Shown here piece after piece: positions 1 to 6,458 of a stretch of DNA of 9,617 bases (within the stretch, counting starts at the first letter, position 1; each line of letters begins with the position of its first letter). This DNA comes from Verrucomicrobiota bacterium. GTDB taxonomy: Bacteria > Verrucomicrobiota > Lentisphaeria > Oligosphaerales > Oligosphaeraceae. Below the pieces are notes generated by a model. That model did no database searches, was not told where the DNA came from, and saw only the letters and a program-made list of their open reading frames with translations. The position numbers were made by a program, and so were the translations under genes. The DNA is taken from NCBI GenBank assembly GCA_022709995.1, contig JAKLHU010000042.1, positions 1 to 9,617 on the forward strand, in the 5' to 3' direction.

Positions 1-156
1 GGCGTCGCCGTAGCCCTTGTCCTTGCACCGATCGGCGAGCTGGAAGGCGGCTTCGTTGATCGTCAGGATGTCGCGCCGGAGCTGGCCATCGGCAGCCGCG
101 CCCTGGTAGGTGGTCGTCTGGCCCGCCGTCGCCGCCGCCGTCGCCACCCCGACCAT
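1..156 (-). CDS. N-terminal fragment of an unrecognised exported protein (probably foreign to the rest of the contig)
   Basis: An open frame on the minus strand runs from an ATG at 156 off the left edge. It begins MVGVATAAATAGQTTTYQG and continues with an acidic, helical-looking segment (LTINEAAFQLADRCKDKGYG). The codons just upstream read KRLL, so with a start slightly further out it would have a typical Sec signal peptide: basic start, Ala-rich core, cleavage near ATA or TAG. The residue mix (Tyr, Lys, Asp, Asn) looks like real protein, whereas the opposite strand here gives Arg-rich low-complexity sequence and a stop at 107-109. I do not recognise the family. It runs opposite to, and collides with, the acyltransferase frame, which lacks its first half. 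I therefore infer that this piece was joined here by a chimeric assembly or a rearrangement. Confidence 0.35.
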   Translation of the reverse strand, partial: MVGVATAAATAGQTTTYQGAAADGQLRRDILTINEAAFQLADRCKDKGYGDA

Positions 157-685
157 CAACAACCGCTTGACCAAGGCCCGCACCGCCAACGGCCTGCAGA
201 TCATCAACCAAAAAGGCGCCGCCCGCAAAGTCGCCCGTGCACTCCAGGAAAACATATCCGTCGGCATCCTCATCGACCAGAACGTCAGCCCGCGCCATGG
301 CGGCATTTTCATCGACTTTTTCAGACTGCCGGCGCCGACCAGCCGCCTGCCGGCTTCCCTGGCCCGCAAACTCAACGTCGATGTCCTAATCGGAGCCTGC
401 ATCCGCCAGCCCGACGGGCGCTTCCGCCTGGAAGTCAAGCACCTGCCCAAGCCGGTCTCGGACTATGTCGACGATCTCTCGCTCACCCAGGACATCATGG
501 ACGCCAACCAGGCCCTGATCCACCAATATCCGGAACAATATACGTGGCTGTACCGGCGCTGGCGCTACATCCCCGGCAACGCGTCGCCGGTTCTGGCCGC
601 GGCCTTTCCCTACTATTCCATTTCGAGGCCGTATCCCTGCGACGAGCAGCTGCTGGCGACCCTGACCGCCCGCGCCGGCTCATGA
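110..685 (+). CDS. LpxL/HtrB-family lipid A acyltransferase, 5'-truncated
   Basis: This is the C-terminal part of a lysophospholipid-acyltransferase-fold enzyme that adds a secondary acyl chain to lipid A at the inner membrane. The open frame begins with GTG at 110, right after an in-frame TAG. Family similarity starts only near residue 16 (base ~155), at INNRLTKARTANGLQIINQ. Visible family blocks are GILIDQN (about 52-58), the GGIFIDFFRLPAPTSRLPASLA block (about 64-85) and the C-terminal EQYTWLYRRWRYIPG. The family is normally about 290-310 residues; here only about 175 are recognisable. The half with the membrane anchor and the catalytic HX4D motif is absent. The first ~15 residues are translated from the unrelated left-end sequence and should be ignored. 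The fragment leads the folB/RuvC-like gene group, with 34 bases before folB. Certain as to family; function in this form is not expected. Confidence 0.85.
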   Translation: MVVWPAVAAAVATPTINNRLTKARTANGLQIINQKGAARKVARALQENISVGILIDQNVSPRHGGIFIDFFRLPAPTSRLPASLARKLNVDVLIGACIRQPDGRFRLEVKHLPKPVSDYVDDLSLTQDIMDANQALIHQYPEQYTWLYRRWRYIPGNASPVLAAAFPYYSISRPYPCDEQLLATLTARAGS

Positions 686-719
686 GCCACGTCCCCACTG
701 CCGGGAGGAACCGACCGCC

Positions 720-1067
720 ATGGACAAAATCATCATCCGCCGTCTGGAACTGAACTGCGTCATCGGCTGCAATCCCGATGAGCGCCTGGCGCCGCGCCAG
801 CTGCTGGCCACCATCACCCTGCTGACGGACACGCGCCGGGCAGCGGCCTCCGACGACCTCGCGGACACGGTCAATTACGCCGCCACCGCCAAAAGCCTGC
901 GCGACTATGCGGCCAGCACCAGTTTTTTCTTGCTCGAAAGCCTGGCCGAGCAGCTGGCCAGCCGCTGCCTGGACACGCCTGGCGTCCAAGGGGTGACTGT
1001 CGTTCTCGACAAGCCCAGCTGCATCCGCCAGGCCGAAGGCGCGGCCGTCGAGATCACCCGGCCATGA
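720..1067 (+). CDS. folB: Dihydroneopterin aldolase
   Basis: FolB converts 7,8-dihydroneopterin to 6-hydroxymethyl-7,8-dihydropterin and glycolaldehyde in cytosolic folate biosynthesis, as a small tunnel-fold oligomer. The 115-residue length is normal for the family. Visible signatures are the N-terminal strand MDKIIIRRLELNCVIGCNPDER with the substrate-binding Glu21, the DDLADTVNYA block (45-54) with Tyr53, FLLESLAEQLA (70-80) with Glu73, and VVLDKPSC near the C-terminus with the conserved active-site Lys98. The closing VEITR is also typical. A GGGAGGA ribosome-binding site at 703-709, about ten bases before ATG, supports this start. The gene ends in an ATGA overlap with the next gene, suggesting translational coupling. 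No other folate gene is in the window. Confidence 0.95.
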   Translation: MDKIIIRRLELNCVIGCNPDERLAPRQLLATITLLTDTRRAAASDDLADTVNYAATAKSLRDYAASTSFFLLESLAEQLASRCLDTPGVQGVTVVLDKPSCIRQAEGAAVEITRP

Positions 1068-1669
1068 AGCCGCCTCCCGACCATCAGGCCGAACCAACGC
1101 CGCGACCCGGCGGCGCGACTGCCCCCAACTTGGCGCCGTGCCCCGGCGAAACGCCGGCCGCCGCCAGCGCCGACGACGCAGGGCAGCCTACTTTCCCGGA
1201 CGTGCTCCTGGCGGTCGACCTCGGCTTGCGCGCCGGCCTGGCCTGGTTCAACCGGCAGGGTCGCCTGCTCCGCTGCCGTTCCACCCATTTTGCCGATCGC
1301 GGCGCCCTCCGCCGCGCCCTGCCGGCCCTCTGGCAGGAAGTGCCCGGAGTCGCCGTGCTGGTGCTGGAGGGCGGCGGCGACCTGGCGGAAATCTGGCTGG
1401 AAAGCGCCCGGCGGCGCGCCGTCGCCACCCACGTGGTCACCGCCCTGGACTGGCGGGCGGAACTGCTTTTCCAGCGCGAACAACGCTCCGGAGTCCAGGC
1501 CAAGGCGGCCGCCGGGCGGCTCTGCCAAAAAGTCATGCGCTGGTCCGGCTACACGCGCCCTGGACTGCTCGTCCACGACGCGTCCGAAGCCGTGCTCTGC
1601 GGCCTCTGGATGGCCCATCGGCTCGGCTGGCTGCCGCAATGGCCCTCGGAACTGCGCGCCCAAAACTGA
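1064..1669 (+). CDS. RuvC-like RNase H-fold protein, uncharacterised
   Basis: The 201-residue protein has a Pro/Ala-rich, probably disordered N-terminus (1-45) and then a compact domain in the order expected for RuvC-type nucleases. A first strand VLLAVDLGLRAGLAWF carries Asp52 in the position of the RuvC first Asp (family form: DPG-x-x-x-G). VLVLEGGG carries Glu102 at the end of a strand, like the RuvC second acid. A basic helix is QAKAAAGRLCQKV (145-157). The last motif, HDASEAVLCGLW, carries Asp172 and Glu175 three apart, like the final acidic pair of RuvC. This suggests a metal-dependent nuclease or resolvase-like fold, but it is not canonical RuvC and no activity can be assigned. The ATG overlaps the folB stop (ATGA). 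A GTG at 1202 would remove the disordered tail but has no visible ribosome-binding site. Confidence 0.7.
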   Translation: MKPPPDHQAEPTPRPGGATAPNLAPCPGETPAAASADDAGQPTFPDVLLAVDLGLRAGLAWFNRQGRLLRCRSTHFADRGALRRALPALWQEVPGVAVLVLEGGGDLAEIWLESARRRAVATHVVTALDWRAELLFQREQRSGVQAKAAAGRLCQKVMRWSGYTRPGLLVHDASEAVLCGLWMAHRLGWLPQWPSELRAQN

Positions 1670-1736
1670 ACCCGGACAGACTCTTCTTGTAATCGCTCAG
1701 CCATTGAGAATTGAGCAATAGAGGAGTCAACGCTTG

Positions 1737-1786
1737 GGCGCCTCAGGGCCTGAGGCGCCACCTTGGCGCGCCTGGCCGCGCGCGCC
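1737..1786. terminator. Two GC-rich hairpins between convergent genes
   Basis: GGCGCCTCAG at 1737-1746 is perfectly complementary to CTGAGGCGCC at 1750-1759, with a three-base loop. A second stem pairs GGCGCGC (1765-1771) with GCGCGCC (1780-1786). They sit between the stop of the RuvC-like gene (1669) and the stop of the propeller gene (1797), which converge. A bidirectional terminator is the natural reading. Neither side has a clear T-tract, so intrinsic termination is uncertain. Confidence 0.45.
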
Positions 1787-1796
1787 CGCGACCGTT

Positions 1797-2966
1797 TCAG
1801 GCCTTGGTGAGGGACGACACGTCCACGACATACACCTGCCGGGAACCCTCGTGGATGGAGTCGATGCAAACGGCGCTGTCGTCACGCGACCAGTTGGGAT
1901 GCAGGTCACAGCGGGTCGGGCCGGGATAGGTGGGGTCGGCATAGAAACTGCCGATTTCAAAGGCCTCGCCATCGGCCAGACGATACAGGAACAGCTTCCG
2001 GCAGGAATCCTTCAGCGGGTACGAATCGGTCATCATCCAGCGGTTGTCGCTGGAATAGGAGCAATGCCCGTCCCCGGGGAAGACGCCTTTGGCAATGACC
2101 TCGACCGTGCTGGTCTGGTCCGTGAACAAATGATAATTCCAACCGGTGGCATGCCGATTGGAATAGTTGATGATCTGGCGGTCGTTGACCCACACATAAT
2201 GCGAGCTCATGTCCTCAAGGTTGAGCGGATACAAATCGCTGCCGTCCCGATTGGCGGTGAACATGTGGGTCAGATGCCAAGGCGAGCCGTCCGGACGCTT
2301 GAGGCGCCAGCGGTGGAAAAAGGCGATGCGGCGGCTGTCCGGGCTGAACAGCATGTGATTGAACCAGCCCGGCGTCCGCTCCATGCCGTTCTTCCCGGTC
2401 CGCAGATACTCCCGAGTCACCCGGTCGACGCTGACGGCGAGCTTGGCGGTGTTGGCCTTCAAGTCGACGAGCCAGACGCCGTCGCCGTCCGGATGATGCT
2501 GGCCCAGGAACGGGTCGCGGCCGCCAGGATAGCCATATCCGGGCCGCTCGCGGTCCAGGCGGGAAAAATTCAGGCTGAGCGCCCAGCGGCCATCTGGACT
2601 GAGGCAGTAGATGGGCCGGCAGACCGTCTCCCGCCGGCCAGTCTTCAAATCCAGAATGCGGGCGACGAAGCCATCGCCCTCGCGGTCGTTGAAGATGATC
2701 TTGTTGTCGTCATCCGACAGCCATTGCAGCATGCTGCCCTGCTGCCAGCACCAGGCGTCCGTCTCCGCCACCGGCGTGAAGACCTTGTTTTCGATGACGC
2801 CGATGGTGGCCTTTTCGCCGGGGACGGGCTGCCGTGCCGTGAAACTGGTCTCGTGCGCCAAAAGCCGGCGGCCGCTGCGGTCCCACGGATACTTGTCAAA
2901 ATAACCGAAAAAATGATGTTTGGGGCCGGCGGTGACGCGCTCCACCGGCAAGTGCAACGTCTTCAT
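1797..2966 (-). CDS. Beta-propeller protein related to oligogalacturonate lyase (PL22-like/WD40-like)
   Basis: The 389-residue protein has propeller-blade motifs throughout: YCLSPDGRWALSLNF (120-134), NHMLFSPDSRRIAFFHRW (203-220), SSHYVWVNDRQIINYS (254-269), GHCSYSSDNRWMMTDSY (300-316) and HPNWSRDDSAVCIDS (356-370). His204, His256, His301 and His356 recur at blade edges, as in oligogalacturonate lyase, where histidines hold a metal in the active site. I infer a lyase-like or carbohydrate-binding cytoplasmic enzyme; no signal peptide is visible. The frame is open up to an ATG at 3056, but the start at 2966 is preferred because GGGAGA lies just upstream and MKTLHLPVERV begins the compact domain. 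It lies 107 bases downstream of the secreted TIM-barrel gene on the same strand, probably the same operon. It could instead be a non-catalytic TolB-like propeller. Confidence 0.7.
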   Translation of the reverse strand: MKTLHLPVERVTAGPKHHFFGYFDKYPWDRSGRRLLAHETSFTARQPVPGEKATIGVIENKVFTPVAETDAWCWQQGSMLQWLSDDDNKIIFNDREGDGFVARILDLKTGRRETVCRPIYCLSPDGRWALSLNFSRLDRERPGYGYPGGRDPFLGQHHPDGDGVWLVDLKANTAKLAVSVDRVTREYLRTGKNGMERTPGWFNHMLFSPDSRRIAFFHRWRLKRPDGSPWHLTHMFTANRDGSDLYPLNLEDMSSHYVWVNDRQIINYSNRHATGWNYHLFTDQTSTVEVIAKGVFPGDGHCSYSSDNRWMMTDSYPLKDSCRKLFLYRLADGEAFEIGSFYADPTYPGPTRCDLHPNWSRDDSAVCIDSIHEGSRQVYVVDVSSLTKA

Positions 2967-2974
2967 GAACGACT

Positions 2975-2980
2975 TCTCCC
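2975..2980 (-). promoter_or_regulatory. Ribosome-binding site of the propeller gene
   Basis: On the minus strand GGGAGA lies eight bases before the ATG at 2966. It decides this start over the upstream in-frame ATG at 3056, which has no comparable site and would add a 30-residue tail with no family look. Confidence 0.6.
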
Positions 2981-3026
2981 GCTGAAAGTTGTGCAGGGCC
3001 AAATCGCCGGGCGGCCGGGCGGCCAA

Positions 3027-3053
3027 GCCGGGTCCGTATTCCGTGAACCCGGC
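3027..3053. other. Intergenic hairpin between the TIM-barrel and propeller genes
   Basis: GCCGGGT (3027-3033) is complementary to ACCCGGC (3047-3053) across a 13-base loop. It lies in the 107-base gap just after the TAA of the upstream gene (3074-3076). No T-tract follows on the minus strand, so it may be an RNA-stabilising or attenuating stem within a shared transcript rather than a full terminator. Confidence 0.3.
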
Positions 3054-3073
3054 CAAGACCGCGCCGGTGCGGC

Positions 3074-5164
3074 TTAATAGATCTTCACCTCGACGCCATG
3101 CGGCGGCAACGTCACCGTTGCCGTCACGCCGGGGACGGCGAGCTGGACCGTGACCGGCTTATCCTCCGGATTGACCACCGCCAAGGCGCGCCGGCCGTCA
3201 TCGGCCCGTTTCAACCAATAATATACTCCTTCGGGCAGCGTTCCGTCCGGGAGCTTTTCGCTTCTGCCGGTCAGAAAAGGCATCAAGCCATTCAGTTCCT
3301 GGGTGGTCGAGCACACCTCGGCCCACTGGATGGGAGAATGGAGACGCATGTCGTAGCGGTCCTTGGGCAGCCAGTAGAAGACGATGCCCTGCACGCCCGT
3401 CGCCAAGGCCAGATGCGTCATGCAGCGGATCTTGCCAGCCTTGGGCTCGACTTCCTCCGGCGGCAACTCGCGCACCTTCTTCTGACGCCAGTCAAACGCC
3501 TGGATGACCGCCCACAACGGCTGCTCCGGAGAAGCCAGCAGCCGCGAGTCCTCCAGCGCCTTGACCATATTGACAATCGGATGCCGGCCAGCCGGATACG
3601 GGTCGTGCCAGTAGATGTCGGACAGGCCAGCCCCGAAAAACCGGTTGATGTCGCTTTTCGGATTGGTCGTGCACATCAGCAGGGTGCGGGGAATGCCGGC
3701 GCCGGCGCTTGCCACCGCTGCCGTGCTGTCCCGGAAGTTGAAGCGGTTGATCCACAGCTCCGGTTCGTCCGCCAGATACCAGGTCACCAGACCAGGCTCG
3801 TCATAGACTTCGCCGCAAAATTCCTCGATGGCGCCGAACTGCTCGTTCTGCATCTGCTTCCTGGGAATGCCAATGCAGGCCGTCACGCCGTTCTTGACGC
3901 ATTCGCGCAGATACTCGCGCGCTTCCTCCGGCTTTCGCGGCGAATGTTCAAAATAATACGAATGCGTGAAATTGAAGCCGGCTTCCTTGATGCCAGTGAA
4001 GGTATGCAAATCGTCAGAAGGATCGCGATACGTCCCGACCGGAAAGAACGGCTTGCCGTCAATCATCATCATCAGGTCGTCCCGGAAGGTGATCTTGGCG
4101 GCCGGATTCTTGTTGACATAAAACAGCTCCGTGGCCTTGCCGTCAAGGACGACCTTGACCTGGTAGCAGCCGGGCGCCAGGTCGCGGCTGGACCGGAACG
4201 ACATCATCGTCGGCGCCTGGGCGAGCACCTCCACCGGCACGTCACCGATCATGGCCTCGACTTTCGCCCCGTCAACCAGCGGCGGATAAAAGAGCACCTT
4301 CAATTCGGCGCGGGGCGCAAACACGCCGTTCGGGAAGTCCCTGGTCACCTTAACGGCATAACCGGCTGGCAGGGCCGCCGCCGTGAAGGCGCCAGTCTGG
4401 ACCGGCAGGTCGCCGCGGCGGTGCGTCCAGCAATTGCGCACATGCCAAGTGCCGGGCACCAGGGCATGCGGCGGCGTGAAAGCCTCCTCGCTGGTCATGA
4501 ACTCAAACGTCGACGCCGGCGGAAAGGACGGATCTTGACTCAGCAGCAACCGCCGCCGCAGGTTGTCTTTGGCGTCCTTCATCAGCGGCAACGGCGAATG
4601 CAGCGTCGGCGGATTCGCCGCGGCGTCAATGTCCAGCAGCGTCTCCAGCTTCAACTCCGCCATCTCAAAATCCCGGAACCAGGCCTTGCCCTGCCCCTCC
4701 ACGCACAGCCAGACCTGGATGAAGCGGACTTGCTCCGGAATCGCAACCGTCGATGATATCGCCACCTTCTGCCAATCGCCGGTCTGCATCCCCCCGCGCG
4801 GAAATTCGCCGCCGTTCACCCACTCGCGAGCACTATCCAAAAAGCCAAAAAACAACGTCGCGCCGCGGTCCGCATTGTCACGCGGCAAGACATTCTCGGT
4901 CCTGACGGTGACACTGCCGCAATAATACTTGCCGACCTCAACCGGAACGTCCAGCATCATCTGCTTCCGCTCACCACCCGTCGCCGTAATCTCAACCGAA
5001 TCGCCGGCCGCCCGTACCCCGGCCTCCGGAATCCGCCAGCCAAAAGCTCGCAACGACTCCAAACTCCCAGTCAGATCGTCGCGAAACGGTACTTCCTGCG
5101 AACCAACCAAACCGCAGACACTGAACACCATCACGGCTGATAACATCAATAACCGACTCCACAT
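3074..5164 (-). CDS. Secreted GH-A-like TIM-barrel protein with N-terminal carbohydrate-binding-like domain
   Basis: This 696-residue protein starts with a Sec signal peptide (basic MWSR, hydrophobic 5-20, likely cleavage after LVGS at 22). Residues 25-170 resemble a jelly-roll carbohydrate-binding domain (FRDDLTGSLESLRAFGW ... WFRDFEMAEL). Two beta-sandwich stretches follow (about 185-350). From ~360 a TIM barrel begins with MMIDGKPFFPVGTYRD, the usual barrel opening in GH2/GH5-like proteins. TWYLADEPELW (461-471) ends a strand with the Asp-Glu typical of the clan A acid/base position. The strand where a nucleophile Glu is expected instead reads LWAVIQAFDW (550-559). A small C-terminal beta domain (about 645-696) closes it. 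It probably acts in the periplasm or outside the cell on a polysaccharide, but the substrate cannot be read. It leads a two-gene operon with the propeller gene. Confidence 0.75.
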   Translation of the reverse strand: MWSRLLMLSAVMVFSVCGLVGSQEVPFRDDLTGSLESLRAFGWRIPEAGVRAAGDSVEITATGGERKQMMLDVPVEVGKYYCGSVTVRTENVLPRDNADRGATLFFGFLDSAREWVNGGEFPRGGMQTGDWQKVAISSTVAIPEQVRFIQVWLCVEGQGKAWFRDFEMAELKLETLLDIDAAANPPTLHSPLPLMKDAKDNLRRRLLLSQDPSFPPASTFEFMTSEEAFTPPHALVPGTWHVRNCWTHRRGDLPVQTGAFTAAALPAGYAVKVTRDFPNGVFAPRAELKVLFYPPLVDGAKVEAMIGDVPVEVLAQAPTMMSFRSSRDLAPGCYQVKVVLDGKATELFYVNKNPAAKITFRDDLMMMIDGKPFFPVGTYRDPSDDLHTFTGIKEAGFNFTHSYYFEHSPRKPEEAREYLRECVKNGVTACIGIPRKQMQNEQFGAIEEFCGEVYDEPGLVTWYLADEPELWINRFNFRDSTAAVASAGAGIPRTLLMCTTNPKSDINRFFGAGLSDIYWHDPYPAGRHPIVNMVKALEDSRLLASPEQPLWAVIQAFDWRQKKVRELPPEEVEPKAGKIRCMTHLALATGVQGIVFYWLPKDRYDMRLHSPIQWAEVCSTTQELNGLMPFLTGRSEKLPDGTLPEGVYYWLKRADDGRRALAVVNPEDKPVTVQLAVPGVTATVTLPPHGVEVKIY

Positions 5165-5169
5165 CGTTG

Positions 5170-5176
5170 ACCTCCT
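5170..5176 (-). promoter_or_regulatory. Ribosome-binding site of the TIM-barrel gene
   Basis: A perfect AGGAGGT on the minus strand lies five bases before the ATG at 5164. It selects this start (MWSRLL) over the in-frame ATG at 5182, six codons upstream, which the site lies downstream of. Confidence 0.8.
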
Positions 5177-5212
5177 GTTCATGACTTGACGAAAACAATG
5201 CCTTCATTAACG

Positions 5213-5240
5213 ATAATGGCAGGAAACAAAAAAAGAGCAA
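5213..5240 (-). promoter_or_regulatory. Weak candidate promoter for the TIM-barrel/propeller operon
   Basis: On the minus strand TTGCTC (5235-5240) and CATTAT (5213-5218) are 16 bases apart, inside an AT-rich patch about 50 bases before the ATG at 5164. The match to sigma-70 boxes is only 3/6 and 4/6. The AT-rich dip in a GC-rich context is the stronger hint. Confidence 0.25.
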
Positions 5241-5434
5241 AATCAGGGATGATCTTGTTTTTTCGGCCGTTATTGGCGGTGGCCGCTTCAGGGATGGAAC
5301 CCTCTTGACGACCGGGTCACGGGGTGCCAGGTAGAGGCGCCGGGTGAAAGCAGCCGTCATCCTGGCCGATGCCTGGAAATAACAATGTTGATCAATTCCC
5401 CCGGAGCCGAAAAGCTGATATTACGGCAACGTGC

Positions 5435-5475
5435 CCGCCGCCGGTTGCATGGCTATCCGTGCCGCCTGGCGGCGG
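5435..5475. repeat. Imperfectly spaced inverted repeat with 8-base arms
   Basis: CCGCCGCC (5435-5442) and GGCGGCGG (5468-5475) are perfectly complementary across a 25-base spacer. The arms are low-complexity GC triplets, so chance is possible in this base composition. It lies about 30 bases from the tandem repeat and could form part of a 3' structure for the isomerase transcript. Confidence 0.35.
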
Positions 5476-5507
5476 TGACGCATATTGCCGTGCATGTCCC
5501 AGACGGC

Positions 5508-5574
5508 GTCCACTAGTCCACTAACGTCCACTAAAGTCCACTAGTCCACTAAACTAACGTCCACTAGCCCACTA
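5508..5574. repeat. Tandem GTCCACTA repeat, seven units
   Basis: Units begin at 5508, 5516, 5526, 5536, 5544, 5559 and 5567. Each has GTCCACTA (the last is GCCCACTA), followed by zero to seven extra bases such as AC, AA or AACTAAC, giving spacings of 8, 10, 10, 8, 15 and 8. It sits directly after the stop codon of the isomerase gene (5582-5584), so it would be transcribed as that gene's 3' end. The variable spacing and short unit argue against CRISPR and resemble a simple-sequence intergenic repeat. Confidence 0.85.
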
Positions 5575-5581
5575 CACTGGT

Positions 5582-6343
5582 TCAGAGGCCCATGTTTTCG
5601 CGCATGTTGTGCAAGCTTCTCTGCAGGCTGTCAAAGGCGTCCATGTCGCCGCTGTCGCGTTCGACCACATACCAGATCACGCCGGCGTAGCGGCAGGCTT
5701 GGACGATGCGGGGCCAATTCAAGTTGCCGTCCCCGATTTCGCACATCTTGGGCGTCCGTTGGGGCGTCATGGTCATGTCCTTGAAATGGACGCAGGGGAT
5801 GCGGCCGGCCACGCGTTCGATATAGGCGGCCGGGTCGCCGCCGCCATGCGCGACCCAGTAGGTGTCGATTTCCATCCAAACGCTCTGCTCCAGAGTGTTG
5901 ATGAGCAGGTCGAGCGGGCGGGCGCCCTCGGCCGGCGCGAATTCATGGCTGTGGTTGTGATAGCCGATACGGAGACCGGCACTGGCCAGCTTGGCGGCCA
6001 AAGCATTGTAGCGGGTCACGAAAGCGCCCCAGCCTGCCCTGGTCCAATCCTCTTTCGGCGAGAAACCGCCGATGGCCGTGTACTTGCAGCCGAGGATGTG
6101 ATGTTCTTCGACGAGCGCCTCGGCGCCGGTCTCCATCTGCTCCAGCGAACGGTGCGTGACCGCGCACTGCAAGCCCTCGCCGTCCAGAATCTTCCGCATC
6201 TCGACAGCCTCAATGGCGCCAATGCCGGACAGCTGCACGCCGTCATAGCCCATCTTCTTCACCCGGGCGCACGAGGTCGCAATATCCGCCGGAGTCTTGC
6301 AGAACTCGCGCAAGGTGTACATCTGCGCTGCAATCAAAGCCAT
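5582..6343 (-). CDS. Sugar phosphate isomerase/epimerase-like TIM-barrel protein
   Basis: The 253-residue protein belongs to the xylose-isomerase-like/AP-endonuclease-2 barrel family, cytoplasmic metal-dependent sugar isomerases and epimerases. Motifs appear in the usual order: KMGYDGVQLSG (30-40), GYHNHSHEF (127-135) with Glu134, WMEIDTYWV (156-164) with Asp160, CVHFKDM (184-190) with His186, and WYVVERD (224-230) with Glu228. The last four acids and His are the expected metal ligands. EIGDGNLNW (202-210) is also typical. Length is near the family norm and there is no signal peptide. AAGGAG lies nine bases before the ATG. It follows the amidotransferase gene by 115 bases on the same strand with no clear terminator between, so co-transcription is plausible. 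The exact sugar cannot be deduced. Confidence 0.88.
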   Translation of the reverse strand: MALIAAQMYTLREFCKTPADIATSCARVKKMGYDGVQLSGIGAIEAVEMRKILDGEGLQCAVTHRSLEQMETGAEALVEEHHILGCKYTAIGGFSPKEDWTRAGWGAFVTRYNALAAKLASAGLRIGYHNHSHEFAPAEGARPLDLLINTLEQSVWMEIDTYWVAHGGGDPAAYIERVAGRIPCVHFKDMTMTPQRTPKMCEIGDGNLNWPRIVQACRYAGVIWYVVERDSGDMDAFDSLQRSLHNMRENMGL

Positions 6344-6458
6344 GTCTTCATTCTCCTTGAATTAACCTTGGGTTGGTCACACCCCGCCCATCGTAGACAA
6401 CCGATAACACGACCTGGGAAAACACAAATATCATCCCCCCCGGCCATTTTGCAAACAG

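Larger units (their letters stand above)
5165..5581. other. Gene-free intergenic region, 417 bases
   Basis: The region separates two minus-strand genes. From its 5165 end it holds the ribosome-binding site and candidate promoter of the TIM-barrel gene, then about 150 bases with no convincing coding signal. An inverted repeat follows at 5435-5475 and a tandem repeat at 5508-5574. A minus-strand frame covers part of it (to 5360), but it runs out of frame into the TIM-barrel gene, has no ribosome-binding site and resembles no family I know. No tRNA or other RNA gene is apparent. Confidence 0.6.

Noticed and set aside
1734..3077. Plus-strand 447-residue open frame opposite the propeller gene
   Set aside because: It is the antisense shadow of the propeller gene, has no family motifs, and crosses the hairpin region and intergenic gap.
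3098..4756. Plus-strand 552-residue open frame, rich in Arg and His
   Set aside because: It is antisense to the TIM-barrel gene. Its composition (many Arg, Gln, His) is the usual by-product of GC-rich coding on the other strand.
5250..5285. Terminator from CGGCC/GGCCG arms flanked by a T-run near 5258-5263
   Set aside because: The T-run is on the wrong side of the stem for the plus strand and becomes an A-run on the minus strand; only five bases pair.
4992..5360. Minus-strand 122-residue frame across the intergenic region
   Set aside because: It runs out of frame into the TIM-barrel gene, lacks a ribosome-binding site and shows no recognisable domain.
5508..5574. CRISPR array
   Set aside because: The units are only 8 bases with 0-7-base linkers and no cas genes nearby; repeats and spacers are far too short.
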